Source of the DNA: Saposhnikovia divaricata
Taxonomy: Eukaryota; Streptophyta; Magnoliopsida; Apiales; Apiaceae
Direction: 5' to 3'
NCBI GenBank assembly: GCA_036435485.1
Contig: CM071598.1
Span: 144,068,148 to 144,132,147 of the forward strand
DNA length: 64,000 nucleotides
Shown: positions 21,192 through 32,479 of the stretch, in pieces
Layout of the letters: the number at the start of each line of letters is the position of its first letter
How positions within the stretch are numbered: position 1 is the first letter of the stretch
The notes under the pieces: generated by a model
The model's input: only the letters and a program-made list of their open reading frames with translations
The model's database searches: none
Told to the model about the DNA's origin: nothing
Program-made: the position numbers and the translations under genes

Positions 21192-22037
21192 TCCTAGATA
21201 TAATAAGCATAAGGTGGATATTTGGTTGTCACTACTACCACTAAACAAATATTAACCGTTAGATCTAAACTTTAATTAACGGTCTAGATTATATCCTATA
21301 AATTTCACTAATATCTAGATTTTATCCATTACATCTAAATTTTAATTAACGGTCTAGATTATATCCTATTTTACTAAGATTTAGATTTTATTTTATTATT
21401 TATTATAAATTATTTCCTATTACTTAAATAAATATACTTGAATAGTGACCTAAGCATACTAAATCACCTATACGATAAAAGTCCTAAAGCGTGTAGAACA
21501 AGTATTAACGCGCAAAAAAAAGATCAGGACTCATTATATACTTAGATGTTTATCAGTAAAGCGATGATTTAAAAGAATACAAACATAAATTTTTATTTTT
21601 ATTTTAATTTAATGAATTAGTGTTAAAAGATTCTACATTTACACGAATTATGATTTCTAGAAAAATCTAATTAAAGTTTTAATACATTAGTGTAAATAGT
21701 ACATTAAGTGAACTATACCTGTTTCTAGAGAAAACATGGACTACAGATTAAATCTATAGTTAGGAGTTCTAAGTAATATAGGAATCATATATAGACGGAC
21801 TTACACAAAGAAACCATCGTAGTACTATGATTCGAAATCTATTCTTGGATTAATTTAGAATATAAAAACTTATAAACAACTTTGATAAGTACTTGGGATA
21901 TTAATCAAAAATCAATGATCGTGGAAAAATTAAAAACATATATTTCAATTAGAACTCTTATTATTTTTAAATATTAGTTTAATATGAAAAAAAAACTTGA
22001 TACTTATCTATTAAAGAATTTTGTTAATGATAATTTT
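21192..22037 (+). mobile_element. Helitron-like 5' fragment (family 4)
   Basis: Starts TCCTAGATATAATAAGCATA, similar in form to the 1432 family start. A ~53-bp unit (TTTAATTAACGGTCTAGATT) is tandemly duplicated at about 21272 and 21325. The sequence is then interrupted by retrotransposon A at 22038. No matching 3' end was found beyond 29386, so only the 5' end is supported. Confidence 0.5.
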
Positions 22038-23314
22038 TGATAAGTGGATTTTATATCTACTTGAAGCATTCTAAATCGGCCTAAATTGATTGTCTTGGAC
22101 TCAAGTTTCTTGTAGTTTTGATGTATTTTGTTTAGTTGTGCAGATTTACGAGAATGTTGATTAAGGTTGATGCTTCTATCGTGTTTGGAGGATTATTTGA
22201 TTTAAATTCGGATTTTCCGGGAAGGTTGCGCAGTCTACACTGTTTTGGCCATATCTGGAGTTCTAGAAGTCCGTTTTCAGTGATCTTACAGCTCACGCGA
22301 AGCTTGGGAGATTTTCTACAACCTTAGGAAGAAATCAGGTGCTGGAGACGTGCTGAATAAAATCGCGCACGTATTCTATGATAAGCCATGCAGAGAAATT
22401 CCAGTTTTGTCCTTTTTCTAATTCTAATTGTATTTTGGGCAGCTTTTGGCACCTAAATTGAATTCTAATTGTATTTTAGGATGTTTCCTTGCTGGGCAAG
22501 ATTTTTAGAGTTTATATAAACACTTCTAGGGAAAAACATTATGCGAGGGAGATCCAATTTTGTACGCAGGTTTTAGGGATTTTTCTGGAGAACTCTTATT
22601 TTCCTTGAAGATCAAAGATTAAAGGTTTTTTCTATATTCTTATAATTATGAGTTCTTCTATTAATTCATGTGTTTTGGTTTCTTCCTTAATTATGTGTAA
22701 CTAAATCTCTAATCTGAGGATTGGGTAGTATTCCTTGGTATTCATGTATGTTTAATTATCTGTGATTTTCTTGATTTGCTGATCTGTTATTGAGGGCTTA
22801 CTACAATTAGGGGAGTCATGAACCTTTGATTGGATTTTAGGAATTGTGATAACTTGGAAGAGGAGTTGCAATTTTAGTACACGATTTAACAGACATAACT
22901 CGAATTTTTGATTGGAAGATTAATAGGAGAGTTGTGAGACTTATAATTCTTGGTGCGTAATAGTTTATGATTGTACTTTGATTGTATCACGGAAGTGACA
23001 ATTAAGGTGTAGTTGTAGACATTATAGTGTATCTTGGAAGGGAACATTATAACCTTAGAAGAATTGTTTTCAACAGAGTAAGAACGTAGAAGTCACATAG
23101 ATATTGAATGTGCATTGAAACCAAGTGAAGAACCCCAGTTCTTGGATTATTTTCCTCATATATTTTATTCTCAATTGATAATTAGTTTAATTAGTTTATA
23201 AACAAACCAAACATTCTTCTACACTTCTAAATTGTGAGAGATAAAATACTTGAACTTGATTCTACATATTAGTCCTTCCCTGAGAACGAACTATTAACAA
23301 AAATACTATTAACA
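22038..23314 (+). repeat. 5' LTR of element A
   Basis: Starts TGATAAGTGGATTTTATATC and ends CTATTAACA. The first ~250 bp are clearly related to the LTR of element B, while the rest differs. The promoter block CTTGCTGGGCAAG is at 22488-22500 and TATATAA at 22513-22519, the same 13-base spacing as in B. Confidence 0.95.
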
Positions 23315-23317
23315 AAT

Positions 23318-23335
23318 TGGCGCCGTTGCCGGGGA
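23318..23335 (+). promoter_or_regulatory. Primer-binding site, tRNA-Asp (element A)
   Basis: TGGCGCCGTTGCCGGGGA, three bases after the 5' LTR. A perfect complement to the 3' end of plant tRNA-Asp, as in Athila elements. Confidence 0.92.
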
Positions 23336-23425
23336 AGGCAGTATAGTTGAGTTTAGGTTAATTGTTTCTTATTGTTTAGATTTTAATTGGTTCCACAAGT
23401 TGTTTTGTTGGTGATTTTCAGGTGT

Positions 23426-25183
23426 ATGCGACGTTCTTCGTGCGCTAGAAAATTGGAATTTGACCCTGAAATCGAACGTACTTTGAGAAAGATTAGAAAA
23501 GAGAAAGCTAAGATGGGAGATGCGGAGAATCAAGCTGTTAATGTTGATCAGTCTTCTATTTGGGACCATAAGACACCGAATCCAGCCAATTGCATGTACA
23601 AAACTCCAGAGATTGGTGCAGCTCAGTTCCATATTAATCCGAGCATTCAGATGATCAGCAATCAAGCTTTTGAAGGAGACATTGAATTAGAAGACCCACA
23701 CAGACATCTAGAGCATTTTGTGCAGATGTGTGGCTCATTCAGAATCACTGGTGTTACGAGTGATCAGATTCGTCTCCATATGTTTCCCTACTCTATTAAG
23801 GGAAGAGCTTTGGAATGGTTTCAGCAACTTCCAAACACCGCGGTTGCTACATGGGAGAGTTTTTCTACTGCATTCTTGTCCAAATATTATCCTTCTGACA
23901 AGACGCAACAATTGAGGACTATGATTATGAGTTTTAAAGCACAACCGGGTGAAGGTCTATATCAGGCATGGGAGAGATTCAAGGCACTATTGAGGAAGTG
24001 TCCACATCATGGCTTAGAAGATTGGCAGATCATTAGTACTTTTTATGGGGCCATGAATGCAGATATTCGTTTGAGTTTGGATGTGGCTGCTGGTGGAAAT
24101 TTCAAGAAGGCACCAACTACACAGGCTAAAGCACTCCTTGAGGAATTAGCATCTAATAATTATTCATGGGCACCTAGTGGGACGAGCTCAGCAAAAGCAA
24201 CACAAGAATTTGAGATGATCAACATGCTGGCTCAAAAGTTGGATACTCTAACTCAGGAGGTGCGAGGACAGAAGGTAAATGTGAATGCTATTTCTTCACC
24301 TATGGAAGGGTATCATGATTATGGTGCTAGTCAGAACTCTTATGTGCAACAATTTCTAGAAGAAGCATCTTTTATTCAAGGAAGACAACCTTGGCCTGTG
24401 CAGAATAATTCTTACTACAATCCGAATCAAAGGCTAAACAACAATCTTTCTTACAGCAATAATCATGCAGCTAACCCTTCCTATGCATTTCCAAGGCAGA
24501 ATCAACCTCCTGGTTTTCAGTCACGACCACCATATCAAGCACAGCAGCAGTATCAACCTCCACCAAAGAAAGAACCAGCTGAGTGGGAGGTTGCACTAAA
24601 TAAGATTATGCAAGGGACTTCTGGGGCATTGGCTAATATGGAATCAAGAATAGATCAGATGGCATCATCTCAAAAGATGCTAGAAACACAGATTAGACAG
24701 ATTGCCTCAAAGATGGGTGTTCGTGAGCAAGGGTCTCTTCCTAGTCAACCCGACCAGACTGGTAAAGAGCAATGCAAAGCAATTACTTTGAGGAGCGGAA
24801 AAGAGTTGCCCGAGGTTGAGGTTCTTAAGCCTAAAGAGAGTGATGCTGAGAAAGAGGATAAGCCAGTAGAGATTGCTGCAGACACGTTAGAAAAAGAAGA
24901 TAAAGAGAAAAAGGAAGAAGAACCAAAAAAGCCATATGTTCCTCCACCACCATATGTTCCTCCTATTCCATTTCCACAGAGACTTCACAACAGGCAGTTA
25001 GAGAAGCAGTATGAGAAGTTCTTGACTATGTTCCGGCAGTTGCATGTTAATATTCCGTTGGCTGAAGCTTTGAATCAAATGCCACTTTATGCTAAATTTC
25101 TTAAGGAGATGTTGACAAAGAAGAGGAAACTTGAAGATGCAGAAACTATTACTCTTAATGCAGAATGCAGTGCGGTCATCTAG
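23426..25183 (+). CDS. gag: Gag polyprotein of element A
   Basis: 585 codons from the ATG at 23426 to a TAG at 25181-25183. An upstream in-frame TTG is less likely as a start; a second Met (MGDAENQ) lies 29 codons in. Residues ~80-240 form the retrotransposon Gag domain (HRHLEHFVQMCGSF, IKGRALEWFQQLP, WESFSTAFLSKYYP, GEGLYQAWERFKALLRKCPH), which assembles the virus-like particle. A Gln/Pro/Tyr-rich linker follows (about 300-395), then a Lys/Glu-rich stretch and a Pro repeat (PYVPPPPYVPPIPFPQRL). No CCHC zinc knuckle is seen. The frame continues past the TAG into protease, so the stop is either a nonsense mutation or a regulated stop. Confidence 0.9.
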   Translation: MRRSSCARKLEFDPEIERTLRKIRKEKAKMGDAENQAVNVDQSSIWDHKTPNPANCMYKTPEIGAAQFHINPSIQMISNQAFEGDIELEDPHRHLEHFVQMCGSFRITGVTSDQIRLHMFPYSIKGRALEWFQQLPNTAVATWESFSTAFLSKYYPSDKTQQLRTMIMSFKAQPGEGLYQAWERFKALLRKCPHHGLEDWQIISTFYGAMNADIRLSLDVAAGGNFKKAPTTQAKALLEELASNNYSWAPSGTSSAKATQEFEMINMLAQKLDTLTQEVRGQKVNVNAISSPMEGYHDYGASQNSYVQQFLEEASFIQGRQPWPVQNNSYYNPNQRLNNNLSYSNNHAANPSYAFPRQNQPPGFQSRPPYQAQQQYQPPPKKEPAEWEVALNKIMQGTSGALANMESRIDQMASSQKMLETQIRQIASKMGVREQGSLPSQPDQTGKEQCKAITLRSGKELPEVEVLKPKESDAEKEDKPVEIAADTLEKEDKEKKEEEPKKPYVPPPPYVPPIPFPQRLHNRQLEKQYEKFLTMFRQLHVNIPLAEALNQMPLYAKFLKEMLTKKRKLEDAETITLNAECSAVI

Positions 25184-25918
25184 AAGGCTATTCCTCAGAA
25201 ATTGAAAGATCCGGGAAGCTTCTTTTTGCCTTGCACTATTGGGAAGATGGAAAACATGAAAGCTTTGTGTGACTTAGGGGCAAGTGTGAGTTTGATGCCA
25301 TATTCAATCTGCAAAAGGCTTGGTCTTGGAGAACTTAAAAAGACACGGATTTCACTTCAGTTGGCGGATCGTTCTGTTAAGTATCCATTAGGGGTTATTG
25401 AAGATGTGGTTGTTAAAGTGGATAAATTTGTCATACCTTGTGATTTTGTGGTGTTAGAGATGGATGAAGATGTCGAGATACCCATTATCTTGGGACGGCC
25501 ATTCTTGGCTACTGCTGGCACTACAATTGATGTTAAAGCTGGAAAATTGACATTGAATGTTGGCGAGGACAAAGTGGAATATGATCTGAATAAAGCAATG
25601 AAGATGCCTCCTTTTGGAGCAACTTGTTTTACCGTTGACATAGTAGATGAAATTGTGCAGCTCGAAAATGAACACTTCGTGGGAGCAGAACGGGTGTTAG
25701 ATGATAAGGAAGAAGAAATTATTGTTCAGCCGGTTGAGTCGGAGAAGCACCTTAGAGGTGTGAAGAAGAAAAAGAAGAAGATTTGGTCGTTTGGTAGTAA
25801 AATCAGGTTGAAGTCTGTTGGAAAAGAATTGTGGAAAGCAAGCAACCAAGATGTCAACGTTCGTATGAATGGTCTTTCTGTTGAGGGCGGGTCAGTTATT
25901 CTTTTGAAACCGCCATGA
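25184..25918 (+). CDS. Retropepsin-type aspartic protease of element A
   Basis: In frame with Gag, immediately after its TAG, and ending at TGA 25916-25918. The sequence KDPGSFFLPCTIG leads into the catalytic motif CDLGASVSLMP (Asp codon 25271-25273), then IPIILGRPFLATAGTTIDVK, the second conserved block of pepsin-like retroviral proteases, which act as dimers. It would cleave Gag during particle maturation. The C-terminal ~90 residues are charged and end in a Lys-run (KKKKKKIWSF), with no polymerase motif. It cannot start independently without an internal Met (first is 25202), so expression probably needs readthrough of the TAG, or is lost. Confidence 0.85.
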   Translation, partial: KAIPQKLKDPGSFFLPCTIGKMENMKALCDLGASVSLMPYSICKRLGLGELKKTRISLQLADRSVKYPLGVIEDVVVKVDKFVIPCDFVVLEMDEDVEIPIILGRPFLATAGTTIDVKAGKLTLNVGEDKVEYDLNKAMKMPPFGATCFTVDIVDEIVQLENEHFVGAERVLDDKEEEIIVQPVESEKHLRGVKKKKKKIWSFGSKIRLKSVGKELWKASNQDVNVRMNGLSVEGGSVILLKPP

Positions 25919-25928
25919 GTTGAGGAAG

Positions 25929-25981
25929 TAATGTCGGGCCAACGACATTAAACAAATGCGCTTCGTGGGAGGCAACCCACG
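25929..25981 (+). promoter_or_regulatory. Conserved double stem-loop after the stop codon (element A)
   Basis: Stem-loop 1 at 25929-25950 pairs TAATGTCG with CGACATTA around GGCCAA. Stem-loop 2 at 25964-25981 pairs CGTGGG with CCCACG around AGGCAA. Compared with element B, stem 1 has two paired changes that keep the helix (T-A for C-G, and G-C for A-T). Position just after the protease stop equals the position after the ORF stop in B. Confidence 0.78.
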
Positions 25982-25989
25982 TATTAGTG

Positions 25990-26190
25990 TAAAAAAAAAA
26001 AAAAGAAGTAGTAGTGTTGTTTCAAAAAAAAAAAGATTGAGTGTGTCTGAAAAAAAAAATGTTAGAAACGCAGGACAGGACTGCGTTACTGCATTAGACG
26101 TAGACTGCGACCCTGTAACGCAGGCTGCGCCTACGTTACTGTACTCAGCGCAGTCTGCGCAGGAGAAACGCAGCCTGCGCCTGCGTTACA
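25990..26190 (+). repeat. A-rich tract and GC palindromes (element A)
   Basis: A-tracts at 25992-26060, then a GC block of CGCAGGCTGCGCCTGCG-type units. Two clear hairpins: 26115-26139 (GTAACGCAGG against CCTACGTTAC, nine of ten pairs) and 26167-26187 (AACGCAG against CTGCGTT). They stand out sharply from the AT-rich surroundings. Confidence 0.78.
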
Positions 26191-28113
26191 CCTGTTCTGC
26201 CAGATTTTTTCCCGAAAATTCTTGTTTTTGCCTACAAAATCAACCCCAAATTCTATCCTAACTCAAATTTCTTCAATTCTTAATTCCTATATCTATCCTA
26301 CATCAAATCCAAACCTCTCCAAATCTCTCCTACACACTTAAATTCTTATCCATCATCTTATATATATACCCACCTCTACATACAAATCCAATTCCTTTTC
26401 TAATTCTTTAAATCTCTAAAAATTCAATTCTAAAGAGGAATTAATTGCAAGTTGACCTCTTTGATTCGTAATTGGTTTATCTTTTCTCTAATCTTATTTT
26501 TATTACGAATTTGTGACCTTGTAAATTTGGGATTTTGTATTATTGTAGGAAATTGGGCTATTTTTGGTGTGTTATTGCTTGGAGATTATTAGTGGAGCTT
26601 CTTGTGAGTTGGGTATTGCTACAGAAAGGGGATTTTTGCCGAACAAGTATGTTGAGTTGCGATGGGGAAGGATATGTGAAGCGCTTTGTAGGTATGTTTT
26701 CTACTTTCCCTCGTATTTACTTCCATTCAATGCGGACATTGAATATTTTAAGTTTGGGGGTGGTTTGAGGGATTAGTAGTTGTTGTATTATGTGTTCATG
26801 TAGGATATCATGCTTTGTATATTATTAGTAGTAATTCATTCATGTTTTGTTTGTATTAATTACGTTTGTTTCATATAGGACATTCTGTTTTTATTTTTCG
26901 TATACCATGTGAGTTCATTCTAGTTGCATTTTCATGGCATGCATATTTCATGATCCCTTAGAACGAGCTAATTCTGATTGGTAGGTAGGTGTCTAATTTA
27001 GTGTGGTAATGATGAATAGAGGGATGATTTATAGTTCCTATGAAATTAAATTATGTGTTTCAGAAACAAAACAATTACACAGTCTCATTGGGTGCTTTTG
27101 GGCTAGGTTGAGGTCATGCTTGTTTGGATGTTTTGAGATTTAATCACTTGATTATATTTAGAATTTTCGTTATTCCCTTGATGGCCTGGATCACTTAAGT
27201 CTAAGTTTGGGGGAAAAACAGGGATTTCATGCTTAAATTGTAAATAATGGCTAGGCGTCAAATGGCTAGTAGCCGGCTCATATTTATATGAGTAGTCTAG
27301 GGTTGGAATTGAGAATTCTCATTCCAGATTGCATAGAAAAAAAAATAGAAAAAAAAAGAAAAAAAAAGTCAAAGGTTTTAATTGTTTATATGCAAAATTA
27401 ACTAGGGTGAGCTCTTTAATACTCGAGCAATTAAGTTCTAGGGGACTTTGTGCCTAGTGACCTAAGGCTTTTATAGTCTGGGATCCATTAACCCAACGCT
27501 CGTTACATGGGTATTATTGTATAAGCCTTTTGGGGTCTCATCCATTGCACGGTTAAATAAGCATGCTTGTATATATGTGTCGTAGTAGTTAGTAATAAAG
27601 CATGAATTTCTGTCTACCTTGGATAAGGATGGAGGTGTTCTTAGGTTATGAAGTGTCTACAGTCTATTCTATTTATAAACCTGTGATTGTCTTGACGAAG
27701 AGCATGTATGATTTTGACCTAGTTTTGGGAGTATTTCTGATGAGCATTGCACACACGCACGTTTCTGTTCATGTAATGTTAGTATACGGGAACTTGGTCG
27801 AGCTCTATTTGGATTTAGTTGCATTCTTTGAGATATTTGCTTGTTAGTTGGTTTTGGTTAGTTTGAAGGGGATCGTTGCATTTTCATTCTAGTTGCATTC
27901 ATGCATTGCATTGCATTAGGTTAAATGGATTTTGTGGGTACATTCGCTATAGGCCCTCACGAGACCTTACTCGTCCACTAGGGCTGCCTAGGGGTTTAAA
28001 GGGCTTGTTGCATATGCCAAATGCAACCGTGATCACCTACGGAAGTGGTACTAGTTAGTTAGTTGTAATTGTTTATGCTTGAGGACAAGCATCAGTTTAA
28101 GTTTGGGGGTGTT
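26191..28113 (+). other. Long non-coding 3' internal region (element A)
   Basis: No coding sequence recognised across ~1.9 kb. It shares nearly identical blocks with element B (26420-26525, 26690-26830, 27895-28113). The G-tract motif AAGTTTGGGGG occurs three times, at about 26750, 27202 and 28099. The last, directly before the 3' LTR, is the polypurine tract for plus-strand priming. Confidence 0.75.
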
Positions 28114-29381
28114 TGATAAGTGGATTTTATATCTACTTGAAGCATTCTAAATCGGCTTAAATTGATTGTCTTGGACTCAAGTTTCTTGTAGTTTTGATGT
28201 ATTTTGTTTAGTTGTGCAGATTTACGAGAATGTTGATTAAGGTTGATGCTTCTATCGTGTTTGGAGGATTATTTGATTTAAATTCGGATTTTCCGGGAAG
28301 GTTGCGCAGTCTACACTGTTTTGGCCATATCTGGAGTTCTAGAAGTCCGTTTTCAGTGATCTTACAGCTCACGCGAAGCTTGGAAGATTTTCTACAACCT
28401 TAGGAAGAAATCAGGTGCTGGAGACGTGCTGAATAAAATCGCGCACGTATTCTATGATAAGCCATGCAGAGAAATTCCAGTTTTGCCCTTTTTCTAATTC
28501 TAATTGTATTTTGGGCAGCTTTTGGCACCTAAATTGAATTCTAATTGTATTTTAGGATGTTTCCTTGCTGGGCAAGATTTTTAGAGTTTATATAAACACT
28601 TCTAGGGAAAAACATTATGCGAGGGAGATCCAATTTTGTACACAGCTTTTAGGGATTTTTCTGGAGAACTCTTATTTTCCTTGAAGATCAAAGATTAAAG
28701 GTTTTTTCTATATTCTTATAATTATGAGTTCTTCTATTAATTCATGTGTTTTGGTTTCTTCCTTAATTATGTGTAGCTAAATCTCTAATCTGAGGATTGG
28801 GTAGTATTCCTTGGTATTCATGTATGTTTAATTATCTGTGATTTTCTTGCTTTGCTGATCTGTTATTGAGGGCTTACTACAATTAGGGGAGTCATGAACC
28901 TTTGATTGGATTTTAGGAATTGTGATAACTTGGAAGAGGAGTTGCAATTTTAGTACACGATTTAACAGACATAACTCGAATTTTTGATTGGAAGATTAAT
29001 AGGAGAGTTGTGAGACTTATAATTCTTGGTGCGTAATAGTTTATGATTGTACTTTGATTGTATCACGGAAGTGACAATTAAGGTGTAGTTGTAGACATTA
29101 TAGTGTATCTTGGAAGGGAACATTATAACCTTAGAAGAATTGTTTTCAACAGAGTAAGAACGTAGAAGTCACATAGATATTGAATGTGCATTGAAACCAA
29201 GTGAAGAACCCCAGTTCTTGGATTATTTTCCTCATATATTTTATTCTCAATTGATAATTAGTTTATAAACAAACCAAACATTCTTCTACACTTCTAAATT
29301 GTGAGAGATAAAATACTTGAACTTGATTCTACATATTAGTCCTTCCCTGAGAACGAACTATTAACAAAAATACTATTAACA
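28114..29381 (+). repeat. 3' LTR of element A
   Basis: Colinear with the 5' LTR except for loss of one 9-bp repeat (TTAGTTTAA) and about seven substitutions. Promoter block at 28564-28576, TATATAA at 28589-28595. Ends CTATTAACA, followed by ATTTT. Confidence 0.95.
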
Positions 29382-29386
29382 ATTTT

Positions 29387-30694
29387 GTATTAAATTTTAT
29401 TCCTTTTGATTTTTTAAAAATTTAGATTAGTTTTTGACATGATAAGTTCAGTTTTTTTTGTCAGGAATATGATAAGTTAAGTTTAATTATAATAAATTTT
29501 GTGATTCTTATTTTAACAAAGATAAATAAAAAAATGTAACAAACATTTACATATTTCTACGTTGATCCTATAATAAAATAATTGCAAATAACAACTAACA
29601 TTTCAAGAGGTATGAAATATTATCTTAAGATCTTGATATCAAAAATCTCATTATTTCGTTATTTAAATTCAGTACGAAAGAATAACTTACATATACTGAT
29701 ATTATCATTATATTACGTCTTACTTAAAAAATTCATATTTTATTATTTTTATATATTGAGAGGTATAGATGCTAGGTTTGTTCCTATTAAAAGCGGATAC
29801 TTAGAAATGAAATTACAAATATGCATGAAAGTGATTACATATTGGGTGCACGAATAGGGAGTAGGGACCCTGACCTGATTAGGTGTAAGTATTAAGGTGA
29901 ATAGGTACAACCGTTCAAATATGCTTTTGTATATGGAGTGCATTTGACTGTTTGTTTACAGACGAGTGCATGAAGTAAAATATAAAAGTTTTTGTAGAGA
30001 TGAAAAGAAATGGGTTAGAGAAGAAGATGAAAGGGACGCGACTCATTTGAGGGTATTATTGTAAAATAAAAAATTTATTATAAGATTATAATAGTGCCAA
30101 CATTAGATGGTTATAGACTTATAGTGATGGACAATTTTTTTTTTAAAAATAGTTATAATTTTTACATGGTGTGAACTCCAATGGTTTAGCTTAGTTAATC
30201 ATGAATCGATATAATTTTTATTAAGGGAAATTTGGTTTAACAATCCAATAAAGATGATTATTTATAATTTTTCCTAATGATGTTATGTATCACTACAAAA
30301 TAGATTGTCTATTGCACCAACTTTATATATGTTGTTGTACAGTTTACTACGATAATGATTTTGTAAAATTTACATAATAAAATATAACATGTTTAAAATA
30401 TATCAAACATTATAAATATAATAACTTTTTTGGGGTATTTACAAAATTACCTAACTTTTTGAAATTATTTACAAAAATACGGTTTTTTGGTTGCAAAGGT
30501 TGCAAAACTGGTACCGCAGGTGGAAAAGGTTGAAAATGAGATTAAAACGCAGACAAAAAAAAGTTGTAAAGGTTGCCCAAAAAAAAAGGGAGTCGTATTT
30601 TTGAAAAAATCTGTTGCAACTTGGGTAGTTTAACTTTTTTGACAAACAGAAACATAATAAAATCATTGCAATAGAATTCAATAACAACATTTTA
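29387..30694. other. AT-rich intergenic DNA
   Basis: No gene recognised. At 30291 the sequence CACTACAAAATAGATTG resembles a CACTA terminus but no partner was found. From about 30424, TTTACAAAATTACC and GTTGCAAAGGTTGCAAAACT resemble the flanks of the GCAA-rich repeat family seen at 14450 and 42673. Giant LTR E interrupts it at 30695. Confidence 0.5.
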
Positions 30695-32479
30695 TGTAAC
30701 AGCCCCAAATCCGGGGTCTGGGATTTAGAGTAGTCACGATCCATTTACTCCTTGTCTTACCTGTATTACTCATACTGTACATATTTCAATGGCTTATGAC
30801 CCCACAATATATATCTCTCTCACACACACGCACAGATTAGAGTCTCAAAAACGATACTATACAACAACTGCGGAATAAACAACTTTTATTACAATACCCA
30901 ATTGTCTTACAAAATCTGTTATTGAAATAATATATAGGAAATGGTACAATTCCAACTCTGACTTCTGATGATTACTATCTTCTCCTACCATTCATATCTA
31001 TACATAATTTAAATGCAGCCTGATCCGACTGGTTCGTACTACTCTTCGGGAACACTGGTGCCCATGACATCTTGCTTCACTGCTCTATAATATATATAAA
31101 ACAATAGCAAGAGTGAGCAAATAGCTCAGCAAGGTAATGAAAACATGGCATAACTCTGCCTATGACTTAACCCAGACTAAGGCGGGTATAAGACAATAAT
31201 TGTCAAAATATCTCTTTACCGAAAGTATTTCCTTATCGGAATATATTCCAAAAACAGTACTATTATAGTACTTCAAGTATCATTTTCATAATATCTCTGT
31301 AAAATTTGGATATTCATACTATGAACAAAGTTCTAGTATAATATATAAGACGAAGTTACAAGGTAATTCAATATAATCTTTCTGTAAAATAACTGCTATA
31401 TAAAATATAAGCAGAATATCCACATATAACTTAAAAGATGAAGTTATAAGGTGATTCAATATCAACAACCTCCTTTTCACAACTCATGTTATGTAAGGCA
31501 TCAACAGAGTCATAAAATATAAGATAAAGATGAAGTTACAAGGTAACTCAAAATATAATTGTTCTGTGGAAATATCTGCTATGTCAAAGATAAGCAAGAT
31601 ATTATCAATTTTCATAATAGAGGAACTTGCAGGAAGAATATTGCAATTCCAGTTCAAACACTTTTCAACCCTGCCAACAATGATAATGTTGCAAATAATT
31701 TCGCAATTTGGAAGATGAACTAATACTGGAGTATTCACCGCGCCCGCTATTCCATCTACGATGATCAGTCGTAGCATGTATAGCTCAAATTGAGTTTTAC
31801 TACCGGTAGAAGGAAGAACTGACGGATTTACTTGTCTACCGCCCTGCTAGATCTCCCCGGCCAACGGTTGGGCCAATGGGATGGACCGGCGCTACTCGGC
31901 CTCTTACACGACTCCTAGTTCTAATAACATCCATGACTCTGGAACGTAAAGATCCTCCCCCTTTCCCCAAGTATAATACTTGTTGATAAGACTCCACAAA
32001 GTAGTCGTATCTAGTTGGAAAGGAAAATTCACCAATATTTCCCAAGCTGATGCTTGTTAATGGATATAAGCTTGTTCCATCAATCTTACCCCTCGAGTGT
32101 TGAGGAGGTAACCAAAAAGACTTATATTAATGTTTGAAAAGAATCAAGATGTGAGTCAAAAGGTAGTTTAACAAGTATATGACCGGGCAGTCAAATAAAT
32201 AACAGCTCTCAGGTGAGGTCCCCTTATATGTTTTTGGAAGTTTGAGCGAGTATTTAAATCTTCTTATAAGATAGATTTAAATGAAAATAGAGTTTTGGGA
32301 ACCTCCCCTTGATAAAATAGTCATAAAAGACTCCGAAATATTTTACATAATATCTGAAGGTGAAAGATAATCTTTAAATAATATAAGTCATTATAAAATG
32401 AATTTAGAAGAATTTAAATAAATATTCCAAGAATATTTATTAAATCAATAATAAGTCATGAATATTAATAAGTCATAAT

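Larger units (their letters stand above)
22038..29381 (+). mobile_element. LTR retrotransposon A, Athila-like gag-protease element
   Basis: A 7344-bp element with LTRs of 1277 and 1268 bp, a perfect 5-bp target duplication ATTTT (22033-22037 and 29382-29386), a tRNA-Asp primer-binding site and a G-rich polypurine tract. The LTRs differ by about seven substitutions and one 9-bp indel, around 0.5 percent, so insertion is recent. It encodes Gag and an aspartic protease but no reverse transcriptase, RNase H or integrase. It fits the plant TR-GAG type and would need an autonomous Athila-like partner. Confidence 0.95.

Noticed and set aside
25184..28113. Reverse transcriptase or integrase in element A
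   Set aside because: No YVDD-like, RNase H or D-D-E motif was found in any plus-strand frame; the region is non-coding with shared blocks to B.
30291..30310. CACTACAAAATAG as a CACTA transposon end
   Set aside because: No inverted partner ending in TAGTG and no 3-bp duplication could be found, even allowing for the insertion of E and D.
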